Assembly: GCF_004114535.1 (NCBI RefSeq)
Contig: NZ_LBJC01000079.1
Location: 92,659-156,658, forward strand
Direction of reading: 5' to 3'
DNA length: 64,000 nucleotides
Source of the DNA: Bradyrhizobium nanningense
Lineage (GTDB): Bacteria; Pseudomonadota; Alphaproteobacteria; Rhizobiales; Xanthobacteraceae
In this document: positions 11,009 to 20,012 of the stretch, piece after piece
Layout of the letters: each line of letters begins with the position of its first letter
Position numbering within the stretch: position 1 is the first letter of the stretch
Translations under genes and position numbers: made by a program
Notes under the pieces: generated by a model
Told to the model about the DNA's origin: nothing
Database searches by the model: none
Seen by the model: the letters and a program-made list of their open reading frames with translations, nothing else

Positions 11009-11248
11009 ATGATCCAAGTTTTGGTTCAAAACTTGGTTGGGGGCTTACACGACATGCACGAACATCCCGGTCGAGCGGTTGACGCCGCTGTGCAGCTGCA
11101 CGAGCATTTAGAACAGCTCTCCTCTCAATTGTCCGAATTGGAAAGCCTTCGCGCCCGCGTGCTTGAGGCGGAGCGGCGCGCACTCATCACTGAGGAGCGC
11201 GTTGCGGTCCATGGCTTCTCGCACCGCGAGGCGGGTGCGGCCGGCTGA
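11009..11248 (+). CDS. Small hypothetical coiled-coil protein
   Basis: Possible 79-residue protein. Its second half has a heptad-like pattern (LHEHLEQLSSQLSELESLR, then ARVLEAERRALITEERVAV), predicting one long amphipathic helix. The ATG at 11009 or the ATG at 11054 (64 residues) could be used; neither has a strong ribosome site. The frame is open further upstream, but that part is non-conserved intergenic repeat. Not recognised as a named family; the regular helix is the main reason to believe it is expressed. Confidence 0.4.
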   Translation: MIQVLVQNLVGGLHDMHEHPGRAVDAAVQLHEHLEQLSSQLSELESLRARVLEAERRALITEERVAVHGFSHREAGAAG

Positions 11249-11700
11249 TCTGCGTCAGGGAAGAGCAAATCAGGCCCGGCAGTCGCAACCCTAGAAGACC
11301 ACCGGGCCTGAGCGCTAGCCAATATCATCACGGCATTGAAACCCGGTCAGTTTTGCTGACACAGGGGCTCGGGTCTGTTCGCTTCCCGACGCTTGCCCGA
11401 TCGGGAAAACACGGGTGCGTGCGGAACTGCGGCGGTGAGGTCTATGGATGCAAAAACTCTTTGGTGCGCCAGATCGCGACACGGTGGGCGACACACTGAC
11501 CCCATAATATTGATTTAGTTCGACTTTTCGTCCTTGGCCCGTCTCTGCGCAGTGGTTTGACGGCTTTTGTCGCGCTCTTGTCGCGATTTCTGGCATCCCG
11601 CTCGGCAAGGTTGGGCTTGCTAGTGCAGCGGCGAGCCCATCTGCGAGGAAGGGCAATCACGCTGTTATGCTTGGCTTACTCCGGAAGCCGGGCGCCGCTC
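11249..11700. other. Gene-free stretch
   Basis: About 450 bp between the small hypothetical gene and the L,D-transpeptidase. Short open frames exist on both strands but have no recognisable domain, poor ribosome sites and atypical codon use. I see no RNA gene, palindromic repeat or mobile-element end here. It may hold degenerate gene remnants. Confidence 0.4.
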
Positions 11701-13251
11701 CTACTTCATCGCCCCAAAGCGGCTGTCGAACGAGTTCGACGACACCACCGGCGCCGCACCCGCCATCTGGCCGCTGTCAGCGGCACCATCCGACACCAAC
11801 GGCTTCAGCCCCGGCCGCGTTGCGGCGAGGCGTGTGTCGGGCTTTGCCGGCTCGGCGGGCTTGGCGGCAGCAACGGCCGGCTTCGGCGCATCCTTCGCCG
11901 TATCCTTGGACTTGTCGTGCCCCGGCACGAACCGGGTCACGGCGGCTTTCAGCCTCGACGCCGCGGTCGTGGGTGTCGGGGTCGTGGCGGCCGGAGCGAC
12001 GGACGCCGTGGCTTGCGGCGGCGGTGTGGTCGCCGTGGTGTCGGCGGTGCCCATGCCCATCTTGCGGCCGAGACTCGAGAAGAACCCGCTGGACTTTTCG
12101 GCAGGCTGGGCCGACGCGACGCGGGTGCTAGCCGCGGGCACGGCGACCACAGGCTCTTCCTGCGGCGCAGGCGCGGACGCCACCGCATCGAGATTCGGCT
12201 TCGGCGGATTGACGTGGCCCGGGATCGTGCCGGGCGCCTTGGCCATCGCCAGCATCTGCAGTGTGGTGCCTTCGGCACCCTCGGACAGGCCGGTCGAGCC
12301 TTCCGGAATCTTCGCGGCGAAGATCTTGTTCATGCCGCCGTCGATGCCGGTGTTCATGCGCGCCACCGGCGTGCCCTTGGCGACCAGCTTGGCGTATTCC
12401 GCCTCGTCCTTGGCTTGCTTCCCCCGCACGGCGGCGACGACGTCCTCGGGGATCACATAGGCCGGGCATTTTGCCGAGGCGTCGAACACCGGATCGCGCT
12501 TGGCATCCGCGGGCTTGGCCGCGTCGAAGACGTACTTCTTCTCGCAGAAATCGACCTTCGGCTCCTGCCGCGTCACCTCGAAATGATCATAGCCTTCCTT
12601 GATCATCTTCCAGAACGGCATGTTCGGATTGTTCCGGTGCTTGGCCATGTTCACCGGTGTCATCTTGAACGGATAGGCCTGCAGCTGGAACGCCTTCTGG
12701 CCGCCGAAGAAGGATTCGCGGCCCAAGGAATAGATCTCCGCGATCTGCTCGTCGGTCATCGCGTAGCAGCCGCGGGAGGAACAGTCGCCATGCACCATCA
12801 GCTGCGAGCCGGTGCGGCCCAGCGCCTTGTCGAACGCGTTCGGGTAGCCGGTGTTGAACGACAGGTAATAGGCCGACTGCGGATTCATCTGGCCCGGGTT
12901 GATCGAGTAGAATCCCTCCGGCGCCTGGCGGTCGCCTTCGCGCACCTTCGGTCCGAGGTCGCCCGACCAGCGGCAGATCGGATAGGTCTTGAGCAATGCG
13001 AACTGGCCTGAGCGGGTTTGCTTCCAGACCTCGAGCTCCGCCTCCTGCTTGAACAGGCGGACCAGGATCGGCGATTGCAGATCCATATCCTTCTCGGCCA
13101 TCGCGGCGAGTAGCTTCGGCGGCACCGGCTGATTGGCCTTGGCGTTGGTCGCGAGCGAGACCTGGTCGGTGTCGCAGCCGGCCAGCAGAACGCTGGCCGT
13201 CATCAGCGCAACCGAAGCCAAGAGCGCGCGAGCAAGCGAACGAGAAATCAA
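11701..13251 (-). CDS. YkuD-type L,D-transpeptidase family lipoprotein
   Basis: Cell-envelope enzyme expected to make or remodel 3-3 peptidoglycan cross-links or anchor proteins. With the TTG at 13251 the protein (516 residues) starts with a lipoprotein signal ending LLAGC, lipidated Cys26. The catalytic motif is HGDCSSRGCYAM with His154 and Cys162. After about residue 330 the chain is Pro/Ala/Thr-rich and low-complexity, likely a disordered periplasmic tail. Starts at 13308 (ATG) or 13323 would add 19-24 residues before the signal. Palindromic repeats lie upstream. Confidence 0.85.
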   Translation of the reverse strand: MISRSLARALLASVALMTASVLLAGCDTDQVSLATNAKANQPVPPKLLAAMAEKDMDLQSPILVRLFKQEAELEVWKQTRSGQFALLKTYPICRWSGDLGPKVREGDRQAPEGFYSINPGQMNPQSAYYLSFNTGYPNAFDKALGRTGSQLMVHGDCSSRGCYAMTDEQIAEIYSLGRESFFGGQKAFQLQAYPFKMTPVNMAKHRNNPNMPFWKMIKEGYDHFEVTRQEPKVDFCEKKYVFDAAKPADAKRDPVFDASAKCPAYVIPEDVVAAVRGKQAKDEAEYAKLVAKGTPVARMNTGIDGGMNKIFAAKIPEGSTGLSEGAEGTTLQMLAMAKAPGTIPGHVNPPKPNLDAVASAPAPQEEPVVAVPAASTRVASAQPAEKSSGFFSSLGRKMGMGTADTTATTPPPQATASVAPAATTPTPTTAASRLKAAVTRFVPGHDKSKDTAKDAPKPAVAAAKPAEPAKPDTRLAATRPGLKPLVSDGAADSGQMAGAAPVVSSNSFDSRFGAMK

Positions 13252-13327
13252 GATGGACCCCACACCGTGCCGGGGCAGAGAGCGCGAACCCCAATTCGTT
13301 TGGCGCATGATCCGACCGGACAACCGG

Positions 13328-13348
13328 ACCCGTCGTGACGGGTTTTTT
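13328..13348 (+). terminator. Hairpin with T-tract on the + strand
   Basis: CCCGTC-GT-GACGGG stem followed by six T residues, the form of an intrinsic terminator for rightward transcription. No rightward gene precedes it; the neighbouring transpeptidase gene runs the other way and starts 77 bp to the left. It could end an unannotated antisense or small RNA, or be fortuitous. Confidence 0.4.
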
Positions 13349-13483
13349 CAGCTCACGCCCCAGCGCTTATGCCCTGAAGCCATTGATTAAAATTCTAACC
13401 TCTGGGTCATGTGGTCGCAACCCGAGCGGGGATCACGAGGCCGTTGGCCCATCGGCATGGTCAACGAAGACTGAATGGACGCG

Positions 13484-13514
13484 ACTTTGGACGGAACTTT
13501 GGACGGAACTTGGG
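13484..13514. repeat. 12-bp tandem repeat
   Basis: ACTTTGGACGGA occurs twice in tandem (13484-13495 and 13496-13507), followed by a partial third unit ACTTGGG. It lies in the gene-free region between the transpeptidase and accA. Confidence 0.7.
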
Positions 13515-13595
13515 CCTTTTGGGCCCATGGGGACAGAGATCGCCGATTTGGGCAAAAAAAGGGTTAATGCGGGGTTAGCGGAGGCCCACCTGGGA

Positions 13596-13720
13596 GGTCT
13601 CGTAGGGTGGATTAGTCGAAGGCGTAATCCACCATTGTTGGCATCCGCGGGGGCAAAAGTGGTGGGTTACGCCGGCGCCTGCGCTTCGCGCAGACGCCGT
13701 CTAACCCACCCTACGAGACC
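13596..13720. repeat. Palindromic repeat with CTCGTAGGGTGG arms
   Basis: The left arm GGTCTCGTAGGGTGGATTA and right arm TAACCCACCCTACGAGACC are inverted copies with one mismatch; inner segments (GGCGTAATCCACC and GTGGGTTACGCCGGCGCC) also pair. The roughly 125-bp element could fold as a long hairpin. It ends 15 bp from the accA stop and may act as its terminator. Confidence 0.75.
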
Positions 13721-13734
13721 GGAATCGGCCCGAA

Positions 13735-14697
13735 TCAGCCCAGTTTCCGGCCGATATCGAGGAATTTCTGCCGCCGCTGCTTGCGGATGGCGTCGCCGTC
13801 CAGGCCCCGCAGCTCGTCGAAGGCTGTTGCGATGGCCTCGCCCGTGGTGGCGATCATCGCGGCGGGGTCGCGGTGGGCGCCGCCGACCGGCTCTTTCAGG
13901 ATCTGGTCGATCACCCCGAAGCGGAGCATGTCCTGGGCGGTGATCTTCATGTTGTTGGCCGCTTCCTGCGCCTTGGTGCCGTCGCGCCAGAGGATCGAGG
14001 AGGCAGCTTCCGGCGAGATCACGCTATAGATCGCGTGCTCCAACATCAGCACCTTGTTGGCGGTGGTGATCGCGATAGCGCCGCCCGACATGCCCTCGCC
14101 GGTGATGATCGCAACGTTCGGCACGGTCAGCGCAAGGCAGGCGTCGGTCGAGCGGGCGATGGCTTCGGCCTGGCCGCGCTCCTCGGCGCCGATGCCGGGA
14201 TAGGCGCCGGCGGAATCGGCCAGCGACAGCACCGGCAGGCCGAACCGCTCGGCCATTTCCATCAGCCGCACGCATTTGCGATAGCCTTCGGGCCGCGCCA
14301 TGCCGAAATTGTGCCGGATCCGGCTCTCGGTGGAATCGCCCTTCTCCTGGCCCATCACGCAGATCGGCTCGCCGCGGAAGCGGCCGAAGCCGGCGACCAG
14401 CGCCTCGTCCTCGCCGAACTTGCGGTCGCCGGCGAGCGGGGTGAATTCGGTGATCAGGCCCTTGATGAAGTCGTTGAAGTGTGGTCGCTGCGGATGCCGC
14501 GCCACCAGCATCTTCTGCCACGGTGACAGGTTCTGATAGAGGTCGGCCAGCGCCTGCGCCGCCTTGTCCTCGATCCGTCCGATCTCGTCAGAGATATCCG
14601 TGCCGGAGGCCGCGAGCGTCCTGAGCTCGTCGACCTTGGAGTCGAGCTCGGCGACGGGCTTTTCAAAGTCGAGATAGCTGCGCATCTGGTCTTGCAT
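13735..14697 (-). CDS. accA: Acetyl-CoA carboxylase carboxyltransferase subunit alpha
   Basis: Alpha subunit of the carboxyltransferase that transfers CO2 from biotin to acetyl-CoA in fatty-acid synthesis; partner AccD is outside the window. The 320-residue product starts MQDQMRSYLDFEKPVAEL, the usual AccA N-terminus, so the ATG at 14697 is chosen over an upstream extension to 14805. Typical segments are YQNLSPWQKMLVARHPQRPH, GQEKGDSTESR and ITGEGMSGGAIAI near the carboxybiotin oxyanion-hole region. It stands alone as a leftward gene next to xerD. Confidence 0.96.
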   Translation of the reverse strand: MQDQMRSYLDFEKPVAELDSKVDELRTLAASGTDISDEIGRIEDKAAQALADLYQNLSPWQKMLVARHPQRPHFNDFIKGLITEFTPLAGDRKFGEDEALVAGFGRFRGEPICVMGQEKGDSTESRIRHNFGMARPEGYRKCVRLMEMAERFGLPVLSLADSAGAYPGIGAEERGQAEAIARSTDACLALTVPNVAIITGEGMSGGAIAITTANKVLMLEHAIYSVISPEAASSILWRDGTKAQEAANNMKITAQDMLRFGVIDQILKEPVGGAHRDPAAMIATTGEAIATAFDELRGLDGDAIRKQRRQKFLDIGRKLG

Positions 14698-14873
14698 CAA
14701 CTCAATATAGGGGGACGGGGCTTGAGAGCGAAGCGAGGTCGGGGCCGCGGAAGGAAGTGTAGCGTCTTCAATGGTTTGGCTTGTGCGCTCCTGGCAGGGA
14801 GCCAAATCATGCGGAAGGCCACGGCTCTTTCTGCGGAGATGTGGCCGAAGTCAAGGCGGTTTCGGCCTGCGCC

Positions 14874-15013
14874 GTCGGTCCCCGCGGACGCAGGGACCCA
14901 TAACCACAGGGAGCAGTTAGGCGAAGACTGGCGGTGAAAGGACTTCCGCGGTACTCGCGGCGGCTGCCACAGATAGATCGCGCGGTATGGGTCCCTGCTT
15001 TCGCAGGGACGAC
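14874..15013. repeat. Main intergenic palindrome family, copy 2
   Basis: Arms GTCGGTCCCCGCGGACGCAG and CTGCTTTCGCAGGGACGAC, with the inner motifs GACCCATAACCACAGGGAG and GGTATGGGTCCC. It ends two bases from the xerD stop codon, so it is probably transcribed as the 3' end of that message. Confidence 0.8.
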
Positions 15014-15015
15014 AA

Positions 15016-15972
15016 TTACTTCTCCGCCAGCGGGTGCAGGTCGCGCACCAGGCTCTTCAGCCGCTCCTCGACCACATGGGTGTAGATCTGGGTCGTGGAA
15101 ATATCGGTATGGCCGAGCAGGGTCTGCACGATGCGCAAATCGGCACCATTGTGCAGGAGGTGGCTGGCAAAGGCGTGGCGCAGCACGTGCGGGGAAACCA
15201 GCCGGGCCTGCAGGCCCGAGGCGACCGCGAGCTCCTTGAGGTCGCGGGCGAAGTGCTGCCGCGTCAGATGTCCGCTCTCGCCGAACGAGGGGAACAGCCA
15301 TTTCGAGGCGGCCACGCTGCTCTTCTTGTCGGCCTTGGCAGCTTCGGTCGCTGCGAGATAATCCGCCATCGCCTGCCGCGAGGCCTCGTTCAGCGGCACC
15401 AGGCGTTCCTTGTTGCCCTTGCCGCGCACCACGATCATGCGGGCATCGCGCTTTGCCGCCGAGCGCGACAGCGCCACCAGCTCGGAGACGCGCAAGCCCG
15501 TGGCGTAGAGCACTTCGAGCAGGCAATAGAGCCTTAAAGAGCGCAGCCGCTTCGCGGGCGAGGCATCGTCCGCCTCGCTCAATTCCTTGGCACGGCGCAG
15601 CATGCGGTCGACGTCGGCGATCGACAGCACTTTCGGCAGGCCGCGGCCGCGCTTGGGGCCGGACAGGATCGCGGCGGGATCCTCGCTGCGGATGCGCTCA
15701 TTCAGCAGGAAGCGATAGAGATGCCGCATCGCCGACAGCCGCCGCGCGACGCTGGTGGATTTGAAGCCGCGGCTGTCGAGATCGGCGAGATAGTCGCGCA
15801 GCGTTTGCGTCTCGGCGTCCGCAAAACTGTGGCCGGAGCGGCCCAGAAACTCCGAGAAATCAGTGAGGTCGCGGCGATAGGCGTCGAGCGTATTGGGCCC
15901 GGCGCCCTGTTCCGCCGCGAGCATGTCGAGGAACAGGCCGGTGAGCTTGGCGTCGGAGGGCGGGTTGCGCAT
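15016..15972 (-). CDS. xerD: Site-specific tyrosine recombinase XerD
   Basis: Chromosome-dimer resolution recombinase acting at dif with XerC. The 318-residue protein has an N-terminal SAM-like domain and a complete catalytic set: Arg161 (ATGLRVSEL), Lys185 (RGKGNKER), His262 and Arg265 (SPHVLRHAF), His288 (LLGHTDIST) and Tyr297 (QIYTHV). Location between accA and aroK matches the conserved order in related genomes and argues for the cellular Xer recombinase, not a phage integrase. XerC cannot be fully excluded from sequence alone. Confidence 0.93.
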   Translation of the reverse strand: MRNPPSDAKLTGLFLDMLAAEQGAGPNTLDAYRRDLTDFSEFLGRSGHSFADAETQTLRDYLADLDSRGFKSTSVARRLSAMRHLYRFLLNERIRSEDPAAILSGPKRGRGLPKVLSIADVDRMLRRAKELSEADDASPAKRLRSLRLYCLLEVLYATGLRVSELVALSRSAAKRDARMIVVRGKGNKERLVPLNEASRQAMADYLAATEAAKADKKSSVAASKWLFPSFGESGHLTRQHFARDLKELAVASGLQARLVSPHVLRHAFASHLLHNGADLRIVQTLLGHTDISTTQIYTHVVEERLKSLVRDLHPLAEK

Positions 15973-15989
15973 GCCCTGAAGCCTAGCTC

Positions 15990-16136
15990 CTATTTCTTGA
16001 GAAATTTGTCAGGCGGGATCGTCACCGTCATTTCCCGCGACTTGGGACTGACGAAATTGGCCAGTGCGAAGACCACGCCATAGACGATGCCGGCGATCAC
16101 GGCGACGACCGTCAGGAAGCGGAACAGGCTGGGCAT
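15990..16136 (-). CDS. 48-residue single-pass membrane peptide
   Basis: A small gene read directly from the sequence: it begins MPSLFRFLTVVAVIAGIVYG, continues with a hydrophobic stretch to about residue 27, and ends TVTIPPDKFLKK before a TAG stop. One transmembrane helix with a basic C-terminus. It lies 17 bp upstream of xerD on the same strand and is likely cotranscribed. I recall similar short proteins at this locus in relatives, sometimes mis-annotated as histidine kinase; nothing here supports that function. Confidence 0.72.
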   Translation of the reverse strand: MPSLFRFLTVVAVIAGIVYGVVFALANFVSPKSREMTVTIPPDKFLKK

Positions 16137-16308
16137 CGGGCAAGGTCTCGGGAGAAGGTCCAGACGGGCAAATTAATCAATGAAATCATCCAACATGTTC
16201 GCCGTTTCGTGGCAAGAGTCCTCTGGCGAGGCCCCTTCCGGGGTCGTATAGGTGGCCAAAGCGTGCCGCCTTGGGCGGCAGATCGAGCGAGATCCAATCG
16301 AGCGAGAC

Positions 16309-16932
16309 ATGTCCGACGCCGCGTTGCCGATACCAGCTTCGCCCGAAGCCGACATCCTGTCGGCGCTCGGGACACGCTCGATCGTGCTCGTCGGTATGAT
16401 GGGGGTGGGTAAATCCACCATCGGCCGTCGCATGGCTCTCAGGCTCAAGTTGCCCTTCGTCGATGCCGACACCGAGATCGAGACCTCGGCCCAGATGAGT
16501 ATCCCGGAGATCTTCGAGCGCCACGGCGAGCCGTATTTCCGTGATGGCGAGGCGCGGGTGATCGCGCGGCTGCTCGACAGCGGCCCGATGGTGCTGGCGA
16601 CCGGCGGCGGCGCCTTCATGCGCGAGGAGACGCGCGCGCGCATCGCGGCAAAGGCGGTGTCGATCTGGCTCAAGGCCGACCACGACGTCATCATGCGCCG
16701 CGTGCGCCGTCGCGCCGACCGTCCGCTGCTGCGGACCGCCGATCCGGAAGGGACGGTGACGCGCCTGCTCACCGAGCGCGAGCCGGTCTATGGCCATGCC
16801 GACCTCACCATCGCCTCGCGCGACGTGCCGCACGACAGAATCGTCGAGGAATGCATCGAGGCGCTGCGCGCCCATCTTTGCGGCGACCGGGCCGCTCCAC
16901 CATCTGCCGACGTTGCGAGTGCGTTAAGATGA
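16309..16932 (+). CDS. aroK: Shikimate kinase
   Basis: Phosphorylates shikimate at the 3-hydroxyl, fifth step of chorismate synthesis. The 207-residue product from ATG 16309 has a P-loop GMMGVGKSTIG near residue 30, the substrate-binding DADTEIE, the GGGAF motif and the lid region RRRADRPLLRT. An N-terminal extension of about 20 residues before the kinase fold is usual in rhizobia. Its stop overlaps the aroB start (ATGA), so the two enzymes are translationally coupled. Confidence 0.95.
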   Translation: MSDAALPIPASPEADILSALGTRSIVLVGMMGVGKSTIGRRMALRLKLPFVDADTEIETSAQMSIPEIFERHGEPYFRDGEARVIARLLDSGPMVLATGGGAFMREETRARIAAKAVSIWLKADHDVIMRRVRRRADRPLLRTADPEGTVTRLLTEREPVYGHADLTIASRDVPHDRIVEECIEALRAHLCGDRAAPPSADVASALR

Positions 16933-18077
16933 CTGCGCCGTTGAAACATTCCGATCCCATCAATGTCGAGGTCGCGCTGGAGAATCGCGCCTACGACATC
17001 GTCATCGGCCGCGGCGTGCTCGGCTCGCTCGGCGAGCGCGTGGCGCGTTTGCGTCCCGGCGTGTGCACAGCGATCGTGACGGATCGCAACGTGGCAAAGC
17101 ACTGGCTCGAGCCGACTGAGGCTTCGCTCGCGGCGAGCGGCATCCCGACCTCGCACATCGTGGTCGAGGAAGGCGAGATCTCCAAGACTTATGCCGGCCT
17201 GGAAAAGGTCAGCGAAGCCCTGATCGCCGCCAAGATCGAGCGCAACGATCTCGTCATCGCGCTCGGCGGCGGCGTGGTCGGCGATCTCGCCGGCTTTGCC
17301 GCTTCGATCCTGCGCCGCGGCGTCGATTTCGTGCAGGTGCCGACCTCGCTGCTGGCCCAGGTCGATTCATCCGTCGGCGGCAAGACCGGCATCAACTCTC
17401 CGCAGGGCAAGAATTTGCTCGGCGCCTTCCACCAGCCGGTGCTGGTCATCGCCGACACCGCCGTGCTCGACACGCTGTCGCCGCGCCAGTTTCGCGCCGG
17501 CTATGCCGAGGTCGCCAAATATGGCGTGCTCGGCGACGAGGCCTTCTTCTCCTGGCTGGAAAAGAACCATTCGGACATCGTCAAGGGCGGCGCGGCGCGC
17601 GAGCACGCGATCGCGACTTCCTGCCGCGCCAAGGCAGGCGTGGTGTCACGCGACGAGCGCGAGACCGGCGAGCGCGCGCTGCTCAATCTCGGCCACACCT
17701 TTGGCCACGCGCTGGAAGCGGCGACCGGCTTTTCCGACCGCTTGTTCCATGGCGAGGGCGTCGCGATCGGCATGACGCTGGCGGCGCAGTTCTCGGCAAA
17801 GCTCGGCATGATCGGAGAATCAGATGCCGCACGCATCGAGCGGCATCTGATTGAAGCCGGCCTGCCGACCCGCCTGCAGGATATCGCCGGCTTCGCGCAG
17901 GAAGGGCTTGCCGATGCCGACGCGCTGATGGCCCTGATGGCGCAGGACAAGAAGGTCAAGCGCGGCAAGCTCACCTTCATCCTGCTGGAAGCCGTCGGGC
18001 GCGCGGTGATCGCGAGGGATGTCGATCCGGTCCCCGTGCGCGACTTCCTCAAGGAGAAGCTTGCGCAGAAGGCTTGA
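16929..18077 (+). CDS. aroB: 3-dehydroquinate synthase
   Basis: Converts DAHP to 3-dehydroquinate (second shikimate-pathway step) using NAD and a divalent metal. The 382-residue protein shows the NAD-binding GGGVVGDLAGFAAS, the substrate segment PTSLLAQVDSSVGGKTGIN, the Lys/Asn region GYAEVAKYGVLGD and the metal-binding GHTFGHALEA. ATG at 16929 overlaps the aroK stop by four bases, so upstream extension of the frame is a shadow. aroK-aroB order is standard. Confidence 0.97.
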   Translation: MTAPLKHSDPINVEVALENRAYDIVIGRGVLGSLGERVARLRPGVCTAIVTDRNVAKHWLEPTEASLAASGIPTSHIVVEEGEISKTYAGLEKVSEALIAAKIERNDLVIALGGGVVGDLAGFAASILRRGVDFVQVPTSLLAQVDSSVGGKTGINSPQGKNLLGAFHQPVLVIADTAVLDTLSPRQFRAGYAEVAKYGVLGDEAFFSWLEKNHSDIVKGGAAREHAIATSCRAKAGVVSRDERETGERALLNLGHTFGHALEAATGFSDRLFHGEGVAIGMTLAAQFSAKLGMIGESDAARIERHLIEAGLPTRLQDIAGFAQEGLADADALMALMAQDKKVKRGKLTFILLEAVGRAVIARDVDPVPVRDFLKEKLAQKA

Positions 18078-18165
18078 TGCGCGGCTGATGATTGCCAAAG
18101 CGTTTTGAGCGAAGTGGATACCGGTTCGCGTCAGGAAAACGCGTCAAAAGAAACTTGAGTGGTGC

Positions 18166-19470
18166 ATGGACTGGCTCGGATTCACCATCGTCGTCCTCTG
18201 CCTGCTGGTTTCGGCGTTCTTCGCCGCCAGCGAAACGGCGCTGACCGGCGCCTCGCGCGCTAGCATGCTCCGCCTCTCCAAGCAGGGTAATCGCGACGCC
18301 GACGTCGTCTCGGACCTGCTCGACATGCGCGAGCGCCTGATCGGGGCGCTGCTGCTCGGCAACAACATCGCCAATATCGGCTCCTCGGCGATCGCGACCG
18401 CCATTTTCACGGCCTGGTTCGGCGATGTCGGCGTGCTCTATGCCACCGGCGTGATGACCGCGCTGGTCGTGATCTTCGCGGAAGTGCTGCCCAAGACCAT
18501 CGCGATCAACGCGCCCGATCGTGTCGCGCTCGCGGTCGCGCGCCCGATGCGGCTCACCATGTACGTGCTGGGTCCGTTGCTGCGCATCGTCGAAGTCATC
18601 GTGCGCCTATTGCTGCGCCTGTTCGGCCTCGCCGGCGAGCACCAGGCGATCCTGTCGCCGACCGAGCGTCTGCGCGGCGCGGTCGATCTCTTGCATCACG
18701 AGGGCAAGTTCGAAAAGCAGGATCGCGACATGCTCGGCGGTCTCCTGGACTTGCGCGAGCTCCAGGTCTCCGACGTCATGATCCATCGCACCGAGATGAT
18801 GATGATCAACGCCGACCTGCCCCCGGAAGAGCTGGTGCGCGAGGTGCTGGCGACCGAATACACCCGCATCCCGCTGTGGCGTGAGAAGCCGGAGAACATC
18901 ATCGGCGTGCTCCACGCCAAGGATCTCTTGCGCGCGATCCGCGCGTCCGACGGCGATACCTCGCGCATCGACGTCTCCACGATCGCGCTGCCGCCCTGGT
19001 TCGTGCCGGAGATGCGGCCCGTGTCCGAGCAGCTCAAGGCCTTCCGCCGGCGAAAAACCCATTTCGCGCTTGTTGTCGACGAGTACGGCGAAGTCGAAGG
19101 CCTCGTGACGCTGGAAGACATTCTGGAAGAGATCGTCGGCGACATCTCCGACGAGCACGACGTCGTGGTCGCCGGCGTGCGCGCCCAGCCGGATGGCTCG
19201 GTCGTGGTCGACGGCTCGGTGCCGATCCGCGACCTCAACCGCGCCATGGACTGGCATCTGCCCGATGAAGAGGCAACGACGGTCGCCGGCCTCGTCATTC
19301 ACGAGGCGCGCTCGATCCCCGACCGCGGCCAGAGCTTCACCTTCCACGGCTTCCGTTTCCGCGTTCTCCGCCGCGAACGCAACCGCATCACCGCGCTCCG
19401 TATTTCGCCGGTGCCGCGCGAGGCGGAGCTGGAAGAGGCCAAGCCGAGACGGGCGGGGACGTCGTTTTAA
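18166..19470 (+). CDS. CNNM/CorC (HlyC) family CBS-domain membrane protein
   Basis: Predicted Mg2+/Co2+ efflux-related protein of the hemolysin C/CorC group, 434 residues. It has an N-terminal DUF21 membrane domain of about four helices (LVSAFFAASETALTGAS; GNNIANIGSSAIATA), then a tandem CBS pair (VSDVMIHRTEMMMIN; HFALVVDEYGEVEGLVTLED) and a C-terminal CorC_HlyC domain (DGSVPIRDLNRAMDWHLPD). It follows aroB after an 88-bp gap on the same strand. True haemolysin activity is unlikely. Confidence 0.9.
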   Translation: MDWLGFTIVVLCLLVSAFFAASETALTGASRASMLRLSKQGNRDADVVSDLLDMRERLIGALLLGNNIANIGSSAIATAIFTAWFGDVGVLYATGVMTALVVIFAEVLPKTIAINAPDRVALAVARPMRLTMYVLGPLLRIVEVIVRLLLRLFGLAGEHQAILSPTERLRGAVDLLHHEGKFEKQDRDMLGGLLDLRELQVSDVMIHRTEMMMINADLPPEELVREVLATEYTRIPLWREKPENIIGVLHAKDLLRAIRASDGDTSRIDVSTIALPPWFVPEMRPVSEQLKAFRRRKTHFALVVDEYGEVEGLVTLEDILEEIVGDISDEHDVVVAGVRAQPDGSVVVDGSVPIRDLNRAMDWHLPDEEATTVAGLVIHEARSIPDRGQSFTFHGFRFRVLRRERNRITALRISPVPREAELEEAKPRRAGTSF

Positions 19471-19503
19471 TGGGGCAGTTTGGAGGCTCTGAGGCTTCCA
19501 CAT

Positions 19504-19588
19504 CGTCATGGCCGGGCTTGACCCGGCCATCCACGTCTTTCCGGTCGCACCAAGAACGTGGATGCCCGGGACAAGCCCGGGCATGACG
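19504..19588. repeat. Palindromic repeat with CGTCATGGCCGGG arms
   Basis: The left part CGTCATGGCCGGGCTTGACC..CCATCCACGT pairs with the right part ACGTGGATGCCCGGGACAAG..GGGCATGACG. It lies in the convergent gap between the CorC gene and bolA and may serve as a two-way terminator. Confidence 0.75.
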
Positions 19589-19635
19589 ACCTCGTGTGTT
19601 TACGTGCGAAGCCTCCGCGGGAGGCTGAGGCGAAG

Positions 19636-19905
19636 TTACCCTTCCCCCGGCGCCTTTGCCTGGATCGCCAGTGCGTGGACGCGGCCAGCGAGTTCCGCGG
19701 TCAGCGCCGAATTTATCATGCGGTGGCGCTCGACCCGGCTCTTCCCTTTGAAGGCATCAGACACGATATAGACGCGGAAGTGTGTCTCACCGCCGGGCCG
19801 ATGGCCGGCGTGGCCCTCATGCAAATGTGACTCGTCCACGACTTGCAGGTTTTCCGGGGTGAAAGCTTCCTGCAACTTGTTGCTGATAGTGTCGCGCATA
19901 GCCAT
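19636..19905 (-). CDS. BolA family protein
   Basis: Small (89 residues) BolA-fold protein; family members partner with monothiol glutaredoxins in iron-sulfur trafficking or act as stress regulators. Typical features are the N-terminal helix IRDTISNKLQEAF-like segment, the loop VVDESHLHEGHAGHRPGGET with conserved His residues, FRVYIVSDAFKGKSRVERHR, and the end RVHALAIQAKAP. It diverges from the J-domain gene across about 107 bp. Confidence 0.92.
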   Translation of the reverse strand: MAMRDTISNKLQEAFTPENLQVVDESHLHEGHAGHRPGGETHFRVYIVSDAFKGKSRVERHRMINSALTAELAGRVHALAIQAKAPGEG

Positions 19906-20012
19906 GTGTGTGCCATTCGGGTGCAGAGATCACGCCCCGTTAATTGCCGGGTTCGCAGCTAATTGCAATGTCAAGACTTGAAGGTTTTTGCATTGCGTAG
20001 TCAAAGTCAGCC

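Noticed and set aside
13484..13514. Possible CRISPR-like or VNTR array
   Set aside because: Only about 2.5 units of 12 bp with no spacers; a simple tandem duplication.
15016..15972. Phage or island integrase
   Set aside because: Sequence, length and position beside accA and aroK fit the chromosomal Xer recombinase; no attachment site, tRNA or phage gene is near.
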